A DNA stretch of 64,000 bases from Arctopsyche grandis (GCF_051622035.1 NC_135356.1:22659839-22723838); one strand, 5' to 3'; shown: positions 36,791 through 47,860, numbered from the stretch's first letter. Made by a program: numbers and translations. The notes: generated by a model not told the origin, from the sequence alone.

Positions 36791-39440
36791 TTCCCTACGC
36801 ATATTAACATGGAATGCAAACGGACTCAATCAGAGAGTCCATGAACTTGAAGTGTTTCTAAAGACAAACAACATCGATCTAGCACTAATATCAGAAACAC
36901 ACTTTTCACAAAGAAGTTACATAAAGATAAACGGATACTCGGCTTATTGGACAACACATCCTAGTGAACGAGCTCGCGGTGGTACTGCTATTTTAATCAA
37001 AAAAAATATCCAGCACTTCGAACAAAAAGATATCAGAGAACCATTCATGCAAGCTACTATCATCACAATTAAATATGGCAATGCTGACTTAAATATTGCT
37101 GCAGCATATTGTCCTCCAAAGCATACCATCACAAAATACCAATTTATAAACATCTTTAATTCCCTTGGGCCAAGATTTATTATTGGAGGAGACTACAACG
37201 TTAAACATACAGCTTGGGGATCACGACTTATAACTCCTGGTAAAGGAAACAACCTTCTATACGCGATTCAGAGCTCCTCGTGCGAGTATCATTCCTCACA
37301 AAAACCAACCTTCTGGCCGACCGACAGTAAAAAGGTACCAGATTTAATTGACTTTTTTATATCCAAAGGAATAGCCCCAAACCACATTGAGGTCGAAGGA
37401 ATAGAGGACCTTACTTCTGATCACACACCAGTGCTAATGACACTGAGCACACTGGTAATTAAAAGAATAAGGAGACATAACCTGACAAATAAACGCACTA
37501 ACTGGGATATGTTCAGGAAAAAACTAGACCAATCAATAAATTTAATAGTGAAACTTAAAACTGTAGAAGATCTCGAACTACACACTCAAAATTTTATTGA
37601 CTATGTACGAGAGGCTGCGAAAGAAGCTACACCTGTACCAAAAGAAAAACCAGACCAAATCATTAATTACCCCATGGAAATTAGACAATTGATTAAAGAA
37701 AGACGTAGAACAAGACGAATATGGCATAGAACCAGAAATATTGCAGACAAAAGAGAATTTAACCACATAAGTAACAAAGTTAACCGACTTATTAAAGAGC
37801 ATAAACAAAATTGTTTTGAAAAATATTTGGAAGGTTTGGGCCCTGCAGCTGATAAAAATCACTCACTATGGAAAGCAACTAGGAAATTCAAACGACCAAT
37901 TCTACAAATACCACCTCTGAAAAATGCGCAAGGAGAGTGGATAAGAAGCAACAAAGAAAAAGCTGAGCTGTTTGCACAACACTTAGAGACAGTATTCCAA
38001 CCACACAATATTCAATCTGATGCTGATTATACACCAATGTATCAACCACAGCAACTAATCAAAACTGTCACCCCTATGGAAGTAGCTAAAGAAATAGATG
38101 ACAACATAAATCCTAAAAAGGCACCTGGAATTGACGAAATCTCACCGGGACTATTCAAGGAACTTTCGAAAAAGGCTATTATCATGCTAACATACTTATA
38201 CAATGCATGTTTCCGGCTCAGGCATGTGCCAGAGTGCTTCAAAACTGCTCAAATCATAATGTTGAAGAAACCAGAAAAGTCACCCGAACAAGTAACATCA
38301 TACAGACCAATATCCTTGTTGCCTGCGATCTCTAAGCTATTCGAAAAACTATTATTAAAAAGACTCAAGCCCTTAATCGATGTTCCCGACTTCCAATTTG
38401 GATTTAGGTCGAAACATTCTACCATCGATCAAGTGCACCGTGTTATTTCAAAAATAGAGCAATCGCTAGAGGAAAAAAAGTATTGTCCGGCTGTATTTCT
38501 TGATGTCTCACAGGCCTTCGACAGGGTATGGCACGAAGGACTTATCCACAAAATCAGCAAGTCATTACCTGGAAATTATGTCAAATTACTGGAATCATAC
38601 TTATCCGGACGCAAATTCAGAGTTGCTCATGAAGAGGCATTCTCTAACTTTTTCACAGCCTCTGCAGGAGTACCACAGGGAAGCGTAATAGGGCCTATAC
38701 TGTACCTGATATACACTGCTGACATCCCGACAAGCGAAGAGACATTCATTGGAACATTTGCAGATGACACAGTCATTATGTCATCGAGCGAGTCACAGGA
38801 GGAAGCATTTGAACGCCTGCAGCGTGCACTGGACAAGATCAGCAAATGGACCAAGGACTGGAAAATGAAACTCAACGAGCTAAAATCAATGCAGGTCACA
38901 TTTGCACTGCGACGAAATAGTGTCAGCACTCAGACTTTCATAAACGGAATCCAAGTTCCACAAGCTTTGTCAGCTAAATATTTAGGACTGCATCTTGACT
39001 CAAGGCTTACGTGGAGGCATCACATTAAAAAAAAAATAGAACAGATTCGAATTAAACAAAGAGAAATGCATTGGCTAATAGGAAGACACTCCAAATTAGA
39101 CCTACAATGCAAAAAACTGATATACCAGGCAATCGTGAAGCCAATATGGACATATGGCATACAACTGTGGGGATGCAGTAAGCCATCCAATATCGAAAAA
39201 ATGCAAAGATGTCAAAACCAGTTTTTGAGGATTATCACCGATGCATATCGCTTCGTCACAAATGAAGAGATCCACAAGGACCTTAAAATCAAAAAAGTAA
39301 AAGAAGTCATCCGAGAATGCGCCGGGAGGCACGAGTTGAGACTGCACCGTCACCCTAACATAGAAGCGCTGCAGCTATTGGACACAACTCACCAGCAGAG
39401 GCGTTTAAAGCGAAAAAAGCCTCACGAATTGGTGTTCTGA
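36780..39440 (+). CDS. LINE ORF2: endonuclease-reverse transcriptase
   Basis: 886 residues from ATG 36780 (MTDNSLRILTWNANGL); an in-frame ATG at 36741 exists, but the 36780 start leaves the usual short overlap with ORF1. The APE-type endonuclease occupies about residues 8-225, with ISETHF, GGDYNVKHTAWGS and SDHTPV. The reverse transcriptase occupies about 480-740: RPISLLPAISKLFEKL, VFLDVSQAFDRVWH, GVPQGSVIGPILY and the catalytic FADD near 660. No RNase H follows, as in jockey. The frame is unbroken. It nicks target DNA and primes reverse transcription there. Confidence 0.96.
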   Translation: MTDNSLRILTWNANGLNQRVHELEVFLKTNNIDLALISETHFSQRSYIKINGYSAYWTTHPSERARGGTAILIKKNIQHFEQKDIREPFMQATIITIKYGNADLNIAAAYCPPKHTITKYQFINIFNSLGPRFIIGGDYNVKHTAWGSRLITPGKGNNLLYAIQSSSCEYHSSQKPTFWPTDSKKVPDLIDFFISKGIAPNHIEVEGIEDLTSDHTPVLMTLSTLVIKRIRRHNLTNKRTNWDMFRKKLDQSINLIVKLKTVEDLELHTQNFIDYVREAAKEATPVPKEKPDQIINYPMEIRQLIKERRRTRRIWHRTRNIADKREFNHISNKVNRLIKEHKQNCFEKYLEGLGPAADKNHSLWKATRKFKRPILQIPPLKNAQGEWIRSNKEKAELFAQHLETVFQPHNIQSDADYTPMYQPQQLIKTVTPMEVAKEIDDNINPKKAPGIDEISPGLFKELSKKAIIMLTYLYNACFRLRHVPECFKTAQIIMLKKPEKSPEQVTSYRPISLLPAISKLFEKLLLKRLKPLIDVPDFQFGFRSKHSTIDQVHRVISKIEQSLEEKKYCPAVFLDVSQAFDRVWHEGLIHKISKSLPGNYVKLLESYLSGRKFRVAHEEAFSNFFTASAGVPQGSVIGPILYLIYTADIPTSEETFIGTFADDTVIMSSSESQEEAFERLQRALDKISKWTKDWKMKLNELKSMQVTFALRRNSVSTQTFINGIQVPQALSAKYLGLHLDSRLTWRHHIKKKIEQIRIKQREMHWLIGRHSKLDLQCKKLIYQAIVKPIWTYGIQLWGCSKPSNIEKMQRCQNQFLRIITDAYRFVTNEEIHKDLKIKKVKEVIRECAGRHELRLHRHPNIEALQLLDTTHQQRRLKRKKPHELVF

Positions 39441-39588
39441 ATGTGAGAGATTCAGAAGCCCAATTCACAATTTTGGGGACGGAGTGATGATTCCGTAGTG
39501 CCCGTACATGATCTGAAGAGCAACGATATCGCTGGTGATGATTTATCGGGAATCGATAAGATGGCACCAAAAAAAAAAAAAAAAATAT

Positions 39589-39725
39589 ATATATACACAA
39601 ACAACTAATAATAATAATTACAAATTATAAAAAACAACAAAGAAGGGAATGTCTTATAAAAGAAAATAGAGAAAGAAAAATAAATATAAACATATGTATA
39701 TACATAGACAAATATACATAATCAT
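39589..39725 (+). repeat. Right copy of long direct repeat flanking the LINE
   Basis: Follows the A tract directly; the sequence then continues as in the second segmental copy near 60290. Confidence 0.85.
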
Positions 39726-40156
39726 AAAAAACAATAGCAATTTTAATAGCAGATACGTAAAAATATAAAATATAACATAAGGAATGCCTTGCACCTACAG
39801 CCAGTTCCAATAAATAAGAACCAACTGCAAATACAAAACATCCCTGTGAGGCCCAAATGGAAGAGAGTAAATCAAAATTCCACTCATAAATCACAATCAA
39901 TCAAGAAAACAATGATGAATATGATTGATAAATGAATGAATGCCTTTAGTTTGTATTGTACTCATACTTGTACTTTAAGTATATTTGCAATATTAAGCAA
40001 AGAATATTTTAATTTAATTTATTTTTTATTCTATATAAAGCTTATTTTTTATTAATTTGACTTATTACTGTTTTTATTACTTTATCTATGTACGTAGTAA
40101 CAATAGATCAAGTTTTGTGATCATGCAAAAATTTGATCTCTAGATTTTGACTGATT

Positions 40157-41637
40157 TGAATTGAAGAGTCCGTTTGAAAAACAGCATATGTCCATTTTTT
40201 TCGAAATCGACTTTATTGTTGCAAACGATAGTCCTGATCACGGACTACATGCTCACTTTTTATTGGATGTGGAAAAAATCTCTTAGTCCCTAAAAATGAG
40301 CGTCAAAAAAAAGCCACTTTAGGAAAAACAACACTTGTCCAAGCATTTTGTTAGAAAAACAACATATGTCCAGGGACATATGTTGTTCTTCCTACAAGAT
40401 CGGCCTCAAACGATGCATGTATGGACGTCATATGTTTTATAACTTCTTCTAATGGTATAATATTTTTTTTTAAAACTATCGAATGGCACAATTTTATATT
40501 TTAAAAAATCGTTTTTTTATATTATTTTTTTTTTTTCACATTTCATACCTATATATATATATATATATATATATACATACATATAGGTATGATTTTGATT
40601 GTATGCATATTTACCTCGTTTTTCATAACTTCCACATGCTTCTTTACAAATATATAATAACGTAGATTGGAATTAGTGGGTAATAAAAAGTGATGATTTG
40701 TATGGACATAAATGTCACCCTTAGCTTATCCCACTTTTGTAGAAAGGATACCGCGTTATACGCTCGACTGCTACAGCGTTTGGATTGCTTGCAGTCCCCT
40801 TTATTATCGGAACACATTGATTATTTGTTTAATATTTCTAGAACAGTGATGAAGAACTTTTTTCTAGCTAAGAGCCAAACCAAGGAAAAAGTTGCAAAAT
40901 TGGAAAGTTTGGGAGCCGCAACATAATAGTTTTGGATTGTATATTAAAATTTTATATATGTAGATCCTACTCATTTATGAGCTGAAAATTGTGGAGATGT
41001 ATGAAAATCAATTTTTGAAATTTATGTTTCATACACCCTTATCGGAATACGTATTTATATTATTTCACGTAAACTTTGGTAGACAATGAGAGCCGCGAGT
41101 TTTGATGCAAAGAGCCTCATGCGACTCCGGGGCCACAGGTTACCGACCACTGTTCTAGAAAGATCAAGTGGCGGAACTTATTAAGTTTGAATATTGTATT
41201 TTTAAATATTAAATGTATGAAATAAAGTATTTTTCAATAATTGCGCAATTTATGGAAAAACGAATTATTGGTTATTTTATTTATTATTATTTTTTACGTG
41301 TATTTTTTAACTTTTATTTTTAATCTATTCTTATTATATATTGTATTTTTAAATATAAAATGTATTAAATAGAGTATTTTTCAATAATTGCGAAATTTGT
41401 GGAAAAACGACCTATGTCCCACCTGGTTTTTGTTTTTTATTATTTTTTACGTGTATTTTACAACTTTTATTTTTAAACTATTCTTACTGTATATTGTATT
41501 TCTAAATATAAAATGTATTAAATAAAGTATTTTTCAATAATTACGGAACATAAATATTTTTTTTTGCTCTCCTGCACAATTCGTATTTTGTGATATGTGC
41601 TGTTTTTCAAACAAAGTCTTCAATTCAGAATCGATCA
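40157..41637. mobile_element. Nested terminal-inverted-repeat element
   Basis: The left end has TTGAAGAGTCCGTTTGAAAA and the right end has the near-perfect complement (caaacaaagtcttcaa). It interrupts copy A of the dispersed repeat, where copy C is continuous. Near 40365-40395 it holds a perfect hairpin around ACATATGTCC/GGGACATATGT. A short frame at 40690-40840 is interrupted by a further hAT. Superfamily unknown. Repeated at 60719-62199. Confidence 0.55.
40844..41152. mobile_element. Short non-autonomous hAT element
   Basis: Flanked by the exact 8-bp direct repeat TTCTAGAA (40836-40843, 41153-41160). Ends are CAGTGATGAAGAAC and, inverted, CAGTGGTCGGTAACC, the latter typical of hAT termini. 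Confidence 0.85.
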
Positions 41638-43062
41638 CTAATCACGTTGTCATGATCTAGAAAAAATGTGTGTGTATGTGTGTGTGTCAATGTATTTGGG
41701 GATTTTTAAAAAACTATTCATCCTATAGAATATAAATTTAGTATCGGTCACTAAAATTCTTTACGATACGACGTAAATTTTTTTCAACTTTTTAAGTTGA
41801 CCGGAAATGGTACCTTCCATTATGGGTGCCCTCTTTTTTTTAAGTTTTTGAATTCAATTACCTCCCAAACCACAAATTTTTTACACGTAATAGTAATTAT
41901 AAATTGTATACATCAATATTTTAAAATATGTTTACCTAAACCAGAAGTAGTGCTTTTACTCTAGAAAATCGAGGTTTTGTTATATTTTTCTCAGAAACCC
42001 TTCAGTTGATTCAACTGAAATTTAATTCTAGAAGCTTAAGCTTAATACCATGTTATTTATAAAAGTTGATAAGCATCCAGATATGTTTACCAGAATCCAG
42101 TGGCCCCCCCCCACCCCTTCATCCCCGGAGGCTTCACCCCCGGCGCCCTCGCCCCCGGAGGCTTCGCTCCCGGCGCCCTCATTTCCAGGGACTTCGAATC
42201 CTTTGAATCGAAAAAAATCGGATCATTTATTCGATGACGTCACGGATTTACGAGCGAACCAACCAATGTTACATACAAAGTCTATTTCCAAATTATATAT
42301 TAGATTAACTTAGAATTGTTAAGGTTTTGATCAGAATTCGTAAACCGGAAGTAGAACTTTTGTCTTGTGTTAGTTTCCCTACATTTGCTCTCAATTTGTA
42401 TCGAAAACGCTCCTAAAACGTAGTATTTTTTTAATACAATATTTCATTATTTTATTTTGACTATTTAAATTATTTTTATTTTCTTGATATTTAATGTGTA
42501 TAATGATAATAATAGTGATTTTAAGTAATAAAAAAAAATTGAACAATATCCGACAGCCGGAAGTAGAACTTTTGTCTTGTGCAAGCTTCCATACATTTGC
42601 TCTCAATTTGTATCGAAAATGCTGTCTTAGCTATTAGTATGTATTTCATAATGCTGCCGGTATGTATGAATGTGTCTGTTCGGTTTAATATAGAATTTTG
42701 TTTTGTGACCTTCTTATATTCTTCAAATACACAGATAGAGTCATGGGTTGGTCACATCCGAATTTTTTCTCATTATAGAACGGTTTTTCCATATCTTTGT
42801 CAGACTGATCATCGCCGTTTCCGCCATGTATAATCTTCTGCACATTTCTGATTGACATCCCCCTTCTCTTGAGATCCTACGACATGGTCCAACCTGTGCT
42901 TTTGTTTTTGAACTTTTGAACCTGTGCTTTTGTTTAGAATTTTGTTTTGTGACCTTCTTATATTCTTCAAATACACAGATAGAGTCATGGGTTGGTCACA
43001 TCCGAATTTTTAATAATTTATTTACTGTTTGAATGCACATGATTTTATTGAAGCTTTTTTGC

Positions 43063-43140
43063 TCGGAGCATGGAGCGGAGCACGGAGCGGAGCACGGAGC
43101 GGAGCTGGAGCAAAATATTTATCCCGGAGCGGAGCAGTTA
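43063..43140. repeat. GGAGCGGAGCAC minisatellite
   Basis: Short units of GAGCACGGAGCG. Three units here and at 63625, two at 56400; a similar fragment occurs at 32620. The frames it opens (GARSGARSGA) are not genes. Confidence 0.8.
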
Positions 43141-43634
43141 CAAAAGCAGTCCGCTCCAATTCACTGGTTGCAATTACCAAATATATCACTGTATGCAGCG
43201 AGACGAAAAATAATCAGGAAGCGAGATCTTTGAAATTAGCTTAAGAGGCTAAATAAGGCACCGAATGCGATATCCAAAATTACGCGACATACATACATAT
43301 GTAGATACGCCATGTACTTAGATCGTATTGGAATAATTCATCTTATTATTAAAAAGTGCAGTTTATACAGGGCATAAACAACAAAGATTGCATTGTGTGC
43401 ACCAGGCTTTGTTTCCCCCCTTCCTTTAAATTGTCTTGCCAAGTTTTACCAGTAGGAGCTCAGCCTTTCCAAGGACAGCATGTGGCGTCCCGTTTTATCG
43501 TTGCCAAACTTGGTGTGTTCATCCTCTTGGGATGAAAAATTTGCGCGTTGTTAAAATTCTGATGTATGTATGCGTTGTTATGTATTGTGTAATTAATATA
43601 ATTGAGAATTTCATTGTGCAATATTTGATTTTAG

Positions 43635-43740
43635 CATCCGATTCGGCGATGTCAGCGGATTCGACATGGAGGAATTTGAGCCAACCGTCCAAAGTCTCGA
43701 TTGCAAAATAATCAGCAGTCTACAAATCTTTACCTCATTG
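43635..43740 (+). CDS. Exon of an unrecognised plus-strand gene
   Basis: A strong acceptor (tttgattttag) and a consensus donor (gtaagt) bound 106 nt with a single open frame. It contains a well-placed ATG (43666, context GACATGG) that begins MEEFEPTVQSLDC and ends in phase 0 with LQIFTSL. The amino-acid composition looks coding and no transposon family was recognised in it. I do not recognise the protein. It lies about 8 kb upstream of BLOC1S2 on the same strand; nothing shows that they are joined. It could be the first coding exon of a small gene whose later exons include those at 45917 and 46040. Confidence 0.45.
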
Positions 43741-45083
43741 GTAAGTACCTATTATAAATGTATTTTGCTGTGCGAATTCGGTTTTCATTGGTCACGTGTA
43801 TTTGCGTGCAAGTTTTGATGCGTTAATCGACGGCCATTTTGGAATCGCGCGAGCGGATCATCTATGTATGTAGATGCGTCCATTCGTTGTCTGTTAGCTT
43901 AGTCACTATTGTGTATGATTCGAAGTGGCGATTTTACAATTTGTTGATGTTTTTAATGGCTCTAAATAAGAAGCTGATTGTGTGTCGGAAGATGTATAAT
44001 ATGACTCACGTTTCGTGGAATTTCTATCGCGTTCTATTTCTTAAGATGGCCGCGTAGGGTTGCCACGCATATAGCATCCTATTGAAGTAGTATTTCTATG
44101 ATACAGTTGACCACGAGGTACGTCTTCAATTGCAAAAAACCGCATTTTTGTAGCATTGTTTTGTTCTATGATGGCCAATATGGGCGTTGCAGCTGCGTTT
44201 TTGTGCATTTTTTTAGGTTGCAAGGCCCTACGCAGCAGACTACATGCAGTCGAAGTTGCGGTACCATGAGATTTTAAAAACGGTACCACAGTTTTCTAAA
44301 AACGATGTCCCTATAAATGTATGCATTGTAATGTGGACACTCTCCTGAATACTCACCCCACACGTATTATTGCTAGCATATGTCTATTTGGGGTCTACGT
44401 GACGAGCCAGAATGTTAAATTACAGAAAAGGCGTTAGCACTCAAAGGGTTAAGGTTGGGAGCTACTTTTTTTTGATGTAAATTTTCATGGCGATCGACTT
44501 CTAATAAGAGTCTTATAAGAATTTTTGTTGCTTTTTTTGAACTTTTTAAAAATTAAAAACCTTTGAAAATATTCATTTTAAAAGGCAAAATATCGTTAAA
44601 TCAATTCGTTTGAAAAATTCTCATACTTCTATCGCATAAATATGTCATAAATTTCTTTGAAATGTAATTTCAATTCAATCGAACTGTTATTCTTAATTTC
44701 CCACATCCATTGAAAAAATCAATGTTTTTGCTAAATTTTTATTTAGATATTTTTTTCATTTATATTTGATATAGTTCTATGTATTTATGTATAATAACAA
44801 TCAACTCTGTTAAAGGGCAAAAGACGAATAGTCTCGACAATAACCTAATATTTTTTTAAGCTACAACATCTTTACACTCATTTCACATTTCATTGTTCTC
44901 TAACCTCTTCTGTCAAACTCTCGTGTACTAGTTCGTGACTGAATTTCATCACCATATACCGATCACTTTCAAGTACATATTGTTTTCGAAAACTTTTATT
45001 TTTATTACCATTGTAATAATTCGTCTGGCGTCATCAATTTATTGAATATATATTGTATAACAGGTTTTGAAACGTTAAGTACA
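43741..45083. other. Probable intron of the unknown gene
   Basis: No TE apart from the foldback end at 44401. Short frames at 43839 and 44041 were judged non-coding. Confidence 0.35.
44401..44432. mobile_element. Truncated end of the same foldback
   Basis: About 30 bp identical to the left terminus (gtgacgagccagaatgtt...) with no right arm. Confidence 0.6.
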
Positions 45084-45660
45084 GTAGAACCTCTATTATC
45101 CAGACTAATTGGGGATGAAGTTAGTCCATATAATCGAAAAAATCACAATTAACAGGGAAAGACGTGAACATTCAGTATGAATAATTTTTATTTGTCTACA
45201 TTTACATATATGGAGATAAATATTAAATTATTCTTTATTAAGAAATTCAATTAATGGATTTTTGCTTTAAGTAAGCTGTTCTTTTTGAAGCTGCCAAATC
45301 GCAAATAGTTTTCATACAATGATGGACCTGATATTGGCTGTCCAGACGATCCTCTTCGAATGAACCACATAAAAATACGCTCTTCGACTTCTTCATATCC
45401 TGATATTTTCATGACCTTACGCTCTAAGCCATCTTCTGACATTAAAGAATCAGTAAAATTCATAACTTTTTCACTTTGTTTTTTAATATCCGAGATCGTT
45501 GACGTTCCAACACCATATTTATTTGACAAAAAACGTCGTAAGGCACCGCTTTTTAAAGCATTGATTATATCTAATTTGTATTTTAATGATAATACAACAC
45601 GTTTTCTTTTCCATATTGGTAATATTAAAAGTAAATATTTAAATCGCGATTAAATTTTCA
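45084..45660 (-). pseudogene. Tigger/pogo transposase N-terminal fragment
   Basis: A terminus TACAGTAGAACCTCTATTAT lies at 45081. The minus strand from about 45618 reads RVVLSLKYKLDIINALKSG, then SNKYGVGTSTISDIKKQ and GYEEVEERIFMWFIRRGSSG, the CENP-B-type DNA-binding domain of Tigger transposases. The catalytic part is missing and the other terminus was not found. Confidence 0.8.
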
Positions 45661-45916
45661 AGAAACAAACGTCTTTTGAGTATTAAATTTTGGAGACAAC
45701 TGACTCATTTCTCGGTCTCATTTTTGAATTTTTGTGGTATGCATTTCAATGCAGCAAAATCGTAAAATTTGTGTTTGTATCACTTGAAAAGTTTCTTCGT
45801 TTTCTAAAACTTTTATTTCAAACAAATATAACTCTCTGAAATAAACTGATTTACTCAAAATAAAAACTAATCTATGTATTTATAAAATATGTAAAATGGC
45901 TATATTTTTTTTTCAG

Positions 45917-45967
45917 ATATGCCCTGCGGCAGGATAAAAATGAAGACAGTTCTACTTTCATTTTATG
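45917..45967 (+). CDS. Candidate exon of the same unknown gene
   Basis: A very strong polypyrimidine acceptor (tttttttttcag) is followed by an open frame reading YALRQDKNEDSSTFIL up to a gtatgt donor. Phase does not match a direct join to 43740, so an unseen exon or a different use would be needed. The exact 3' end is uncertain because gtat is repeated there. Confidence 0.3.
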
Positions 45968-46039
45968 TATGTATGTTACATTTTTTTTATATGATACACC
46001 CTTTAATGGGAAACTCACATTTTAATTATTGCATTGCAG

Positions 46040-46089
46040 AATATGGAGATATTTCATACTGATGAGCTGGTCGGAATCTATGTACATAG
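46040..46089 (+). CDS. Candidate exon of the same unknown gene
   Basis: Acceptor attgcattgcag and donor gtgtgag bound 50 nt. In phase 0, which would fit a join to the exon ending at 43740, it reads NMEIFHTDELVGIYVH plus two bases. It abuts a GC-rich minisatellite that begins just inside the following intron. No homologue recognised. Confidence 0.35.
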
Positions 46090-46101
46090 GTGTGAGGAAA
46101 C

Positions 46102-46352
46102 CCCGGGGCCTTCGCCCCCGGCGCTTCTGTCGCTCCGGGGCCTTCGGCCCCAGCGCCGCCGACGCCCCCGGCGCCCCCAATGCTTTCGGCACCCCGAGGG
46201 GCTTCGCCCCCAGCGCCCCCGATGCCTCCGGCACCCCGGGGGCTTCGCCCCCAGCGCCGCCGACGCCTCGGGCGCCCCCGATGTCTTCAGCGCCCCCGAT
46301 GCCTTCAGCACCCCGGGGGCAGCGCCCCCGATGCCTTCGGCACCCGGGGCCT
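46102..46352. repeat. GC-rich minisatellite
   Basis: About 250 bp of irregular repeats of GCCTTCGGCCCCxGCGCCCCCGATG type, very GC-rich in an AT-rich region, open in several frames on both strands. A shorter tract of the same character is at 42100-42190 and 62662-62752. Confidence 0.85.
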
Positions 46353-46390
46353 GAAAAAACTGGGAAAATGAAAAAAATGAAAAATGAAAT

Positions 46391-47860
46391 CATTGTAATC
46401 TACAGCAATGTCCATATAATGCCTCACTTGTAATCGAGCCGGCATTCCACGTATTAAGATGTAAAAAAAAGACGTGTACTAAGAAAATTACCACTTGTCC
46501 CTTCAATACTTCTCACAAAATGGAAGAAAAGGAACTACATACATATGTAGATAATAAAAGATGACGAGCTCAACATCAACATAAGACATTAAGACTCTGG
46601 ATTGTAGAGAGTAGCATTTAAATCCCACATTTCTCCTACAAATGCAATATCGTGCTCTTGCACGTCGGCACCAACTACACTAGATTGTTCGCCAATAGCA
46701 TATTATTGCTTACTTGTACATTCATATTACTTTGCAGATCTGTCTGACTTTCTGGCAATTCGATATCACTATCAATTACATTCACACTAAATTGATCAAT
46801 CACCCTATCTGGAATATTTAGATTTATAATATCATTAAATCTAACCGGATATCCTTGCGAAGATACTACAAATGTCTTAAATATATGTTGAGCTCGTCAT
46901 CTTTTATTGGTTCAGAAATAGTAGCCAATGATGGTATTTGTGTAACTCGCGTTGTCCAATATAAATATTTGGAAAAAATTGAGCTTTCCAAAAAAAGCAA
47001 TAATTACATTTTTACAACATTATGAGATAACAAAATTAATTATCAAAATTTACAACATTATGAGATAACAAAATGCCGGCTCGATTACAAGTGAGGCATT
47101 ATATGGACATTGCTGTAGATTACAATGATGTTGGACATTGCTGTAAATACGCCGATGACTGAGAAAATACTCCGGTTTTCTGTTTCTCTCTGTTAAGTGC
47201 GATTTGCTAATTTTTTATTAGTGTTTCAACTTCATGTTTATTGTGGGATAGTCCATTACTGTTCCACGCGGCTATTCAAGGCAAACTCATTTTAATGCTC
47301 TGTTGATTGGAGTTGTAATAATTCCCATAAGGGTACCTATGTAATGAATGAGGATATCAATCTTTTGTGATTGGTTTATGAGCATGTCTATAAAGTTTTG
47401 AGTGGCAAGACTTCCTGTTATTTGTGTATCGTCTTAATTCGTGAGGGCTTTAACAGCATTTTATTATAACTCCAATCAACAGAGCATTAAAATGAGTTTG
47501 CCTAGAATAGCCGCGTGGAACAGTAATGGACTATCCCACAATAAACATGAAGTTGAAACACTAATAAAAAATTAGCAAATCGCACTTAACAGAGAGAAAC
47601 AGAAAATCGGAGTATCTTCTCAGTCATCGGCGTATTTACAGCAATGTCCAACATCATTGTAATCTACAGCAATGTCCATATAATGCCTCACTTGTAATCG
47701 AGCCGGCATTCCACGTATTAAGATGTAAAAAAAAGACGTGTCATAAGAAAATTACCACTTGTCCCTTCAATACTTCTCACAAAATGGAAGAAAAGGAACT
47801 ACATACATATGTAGATAATAAAAGATGACGAGCTCAACATCAACATAAGACATTAAGGGT
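46391..47860. repeat. Composite palindrome built on LINE 5' sequence
   Basis: A 205-bp block at 46391-46595 recurs at 47652-47856. Its first part also occurs inverted at 47067-47145, and 47100-47335 is the inverse of 47455-47680. The right arm reads LPRIAAWNSNGLSHNKHEV, the start of a LINE endonuclease, so the arms are duplicated LINE 5' ends facing each other. Confidence 0.75.

Larger units (their letters stand above)
35170..39588 (+). mobile_element. Full-length jockey-clade non-LTR retrotransposon
   Basis: About 4.4 kb with a 5' untranslated region, two intact ORFs, a short 3' untranslated region and a 17-base A tract (39569-39585). It is flanked by a direct repeat of about 131-137 bp (35039-35175 and 39589-39725, offset 4550, one mismatch at 35170). 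The related segment at 60160-60290 has one copy of this repeat and no LINE, so the insertion is recent. Both ORFs are free of stops, so the element may be competent. Confidence 0.93.
40070..43303 (+). repeat. Large dispersed repeat, copy A
   Basis: Shares blocks with 54945-56628 and, inverted, with 48745-49615. Marker blocks are a CA/TG run, a 'ccggaaatggtacc' block, 'cggaagtagaacttttgtc' and a GGAGCGGAGCAC minisatellite near the right end. Two TIR elements are nested inside (40157-41637 and 40844-41152). No long coding frame; superfamily not recognised. Confidence 0.8.
34088..43438 (+). repeat. Segmental duplication, copy 1 (carries the LINE)
   Basis: Nearly identical to 59191-64000: offset 25103 left of the LINE and 20562 right of it. 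Both contain the same MITE, foldback, nested hAT, microsatellites and dispersed repeat. Similarity starts inside the hAT at 34088 and is still running where the window ends. Confidence 0.95.

Noticed and set aside
43029-43244. Frame with GARSGARSGA repeats, also at 56366 and 63591
   Set aside because: Minisatellite translation within a dispersed repeat, no conserved protein context.
46022-46433. Long overlapping frames on both strands (alanine/proline/glycine rich)
   Set aside because: They are products of the GC-rich minisatellite, open in several frames at once; no domain and no splice logic.
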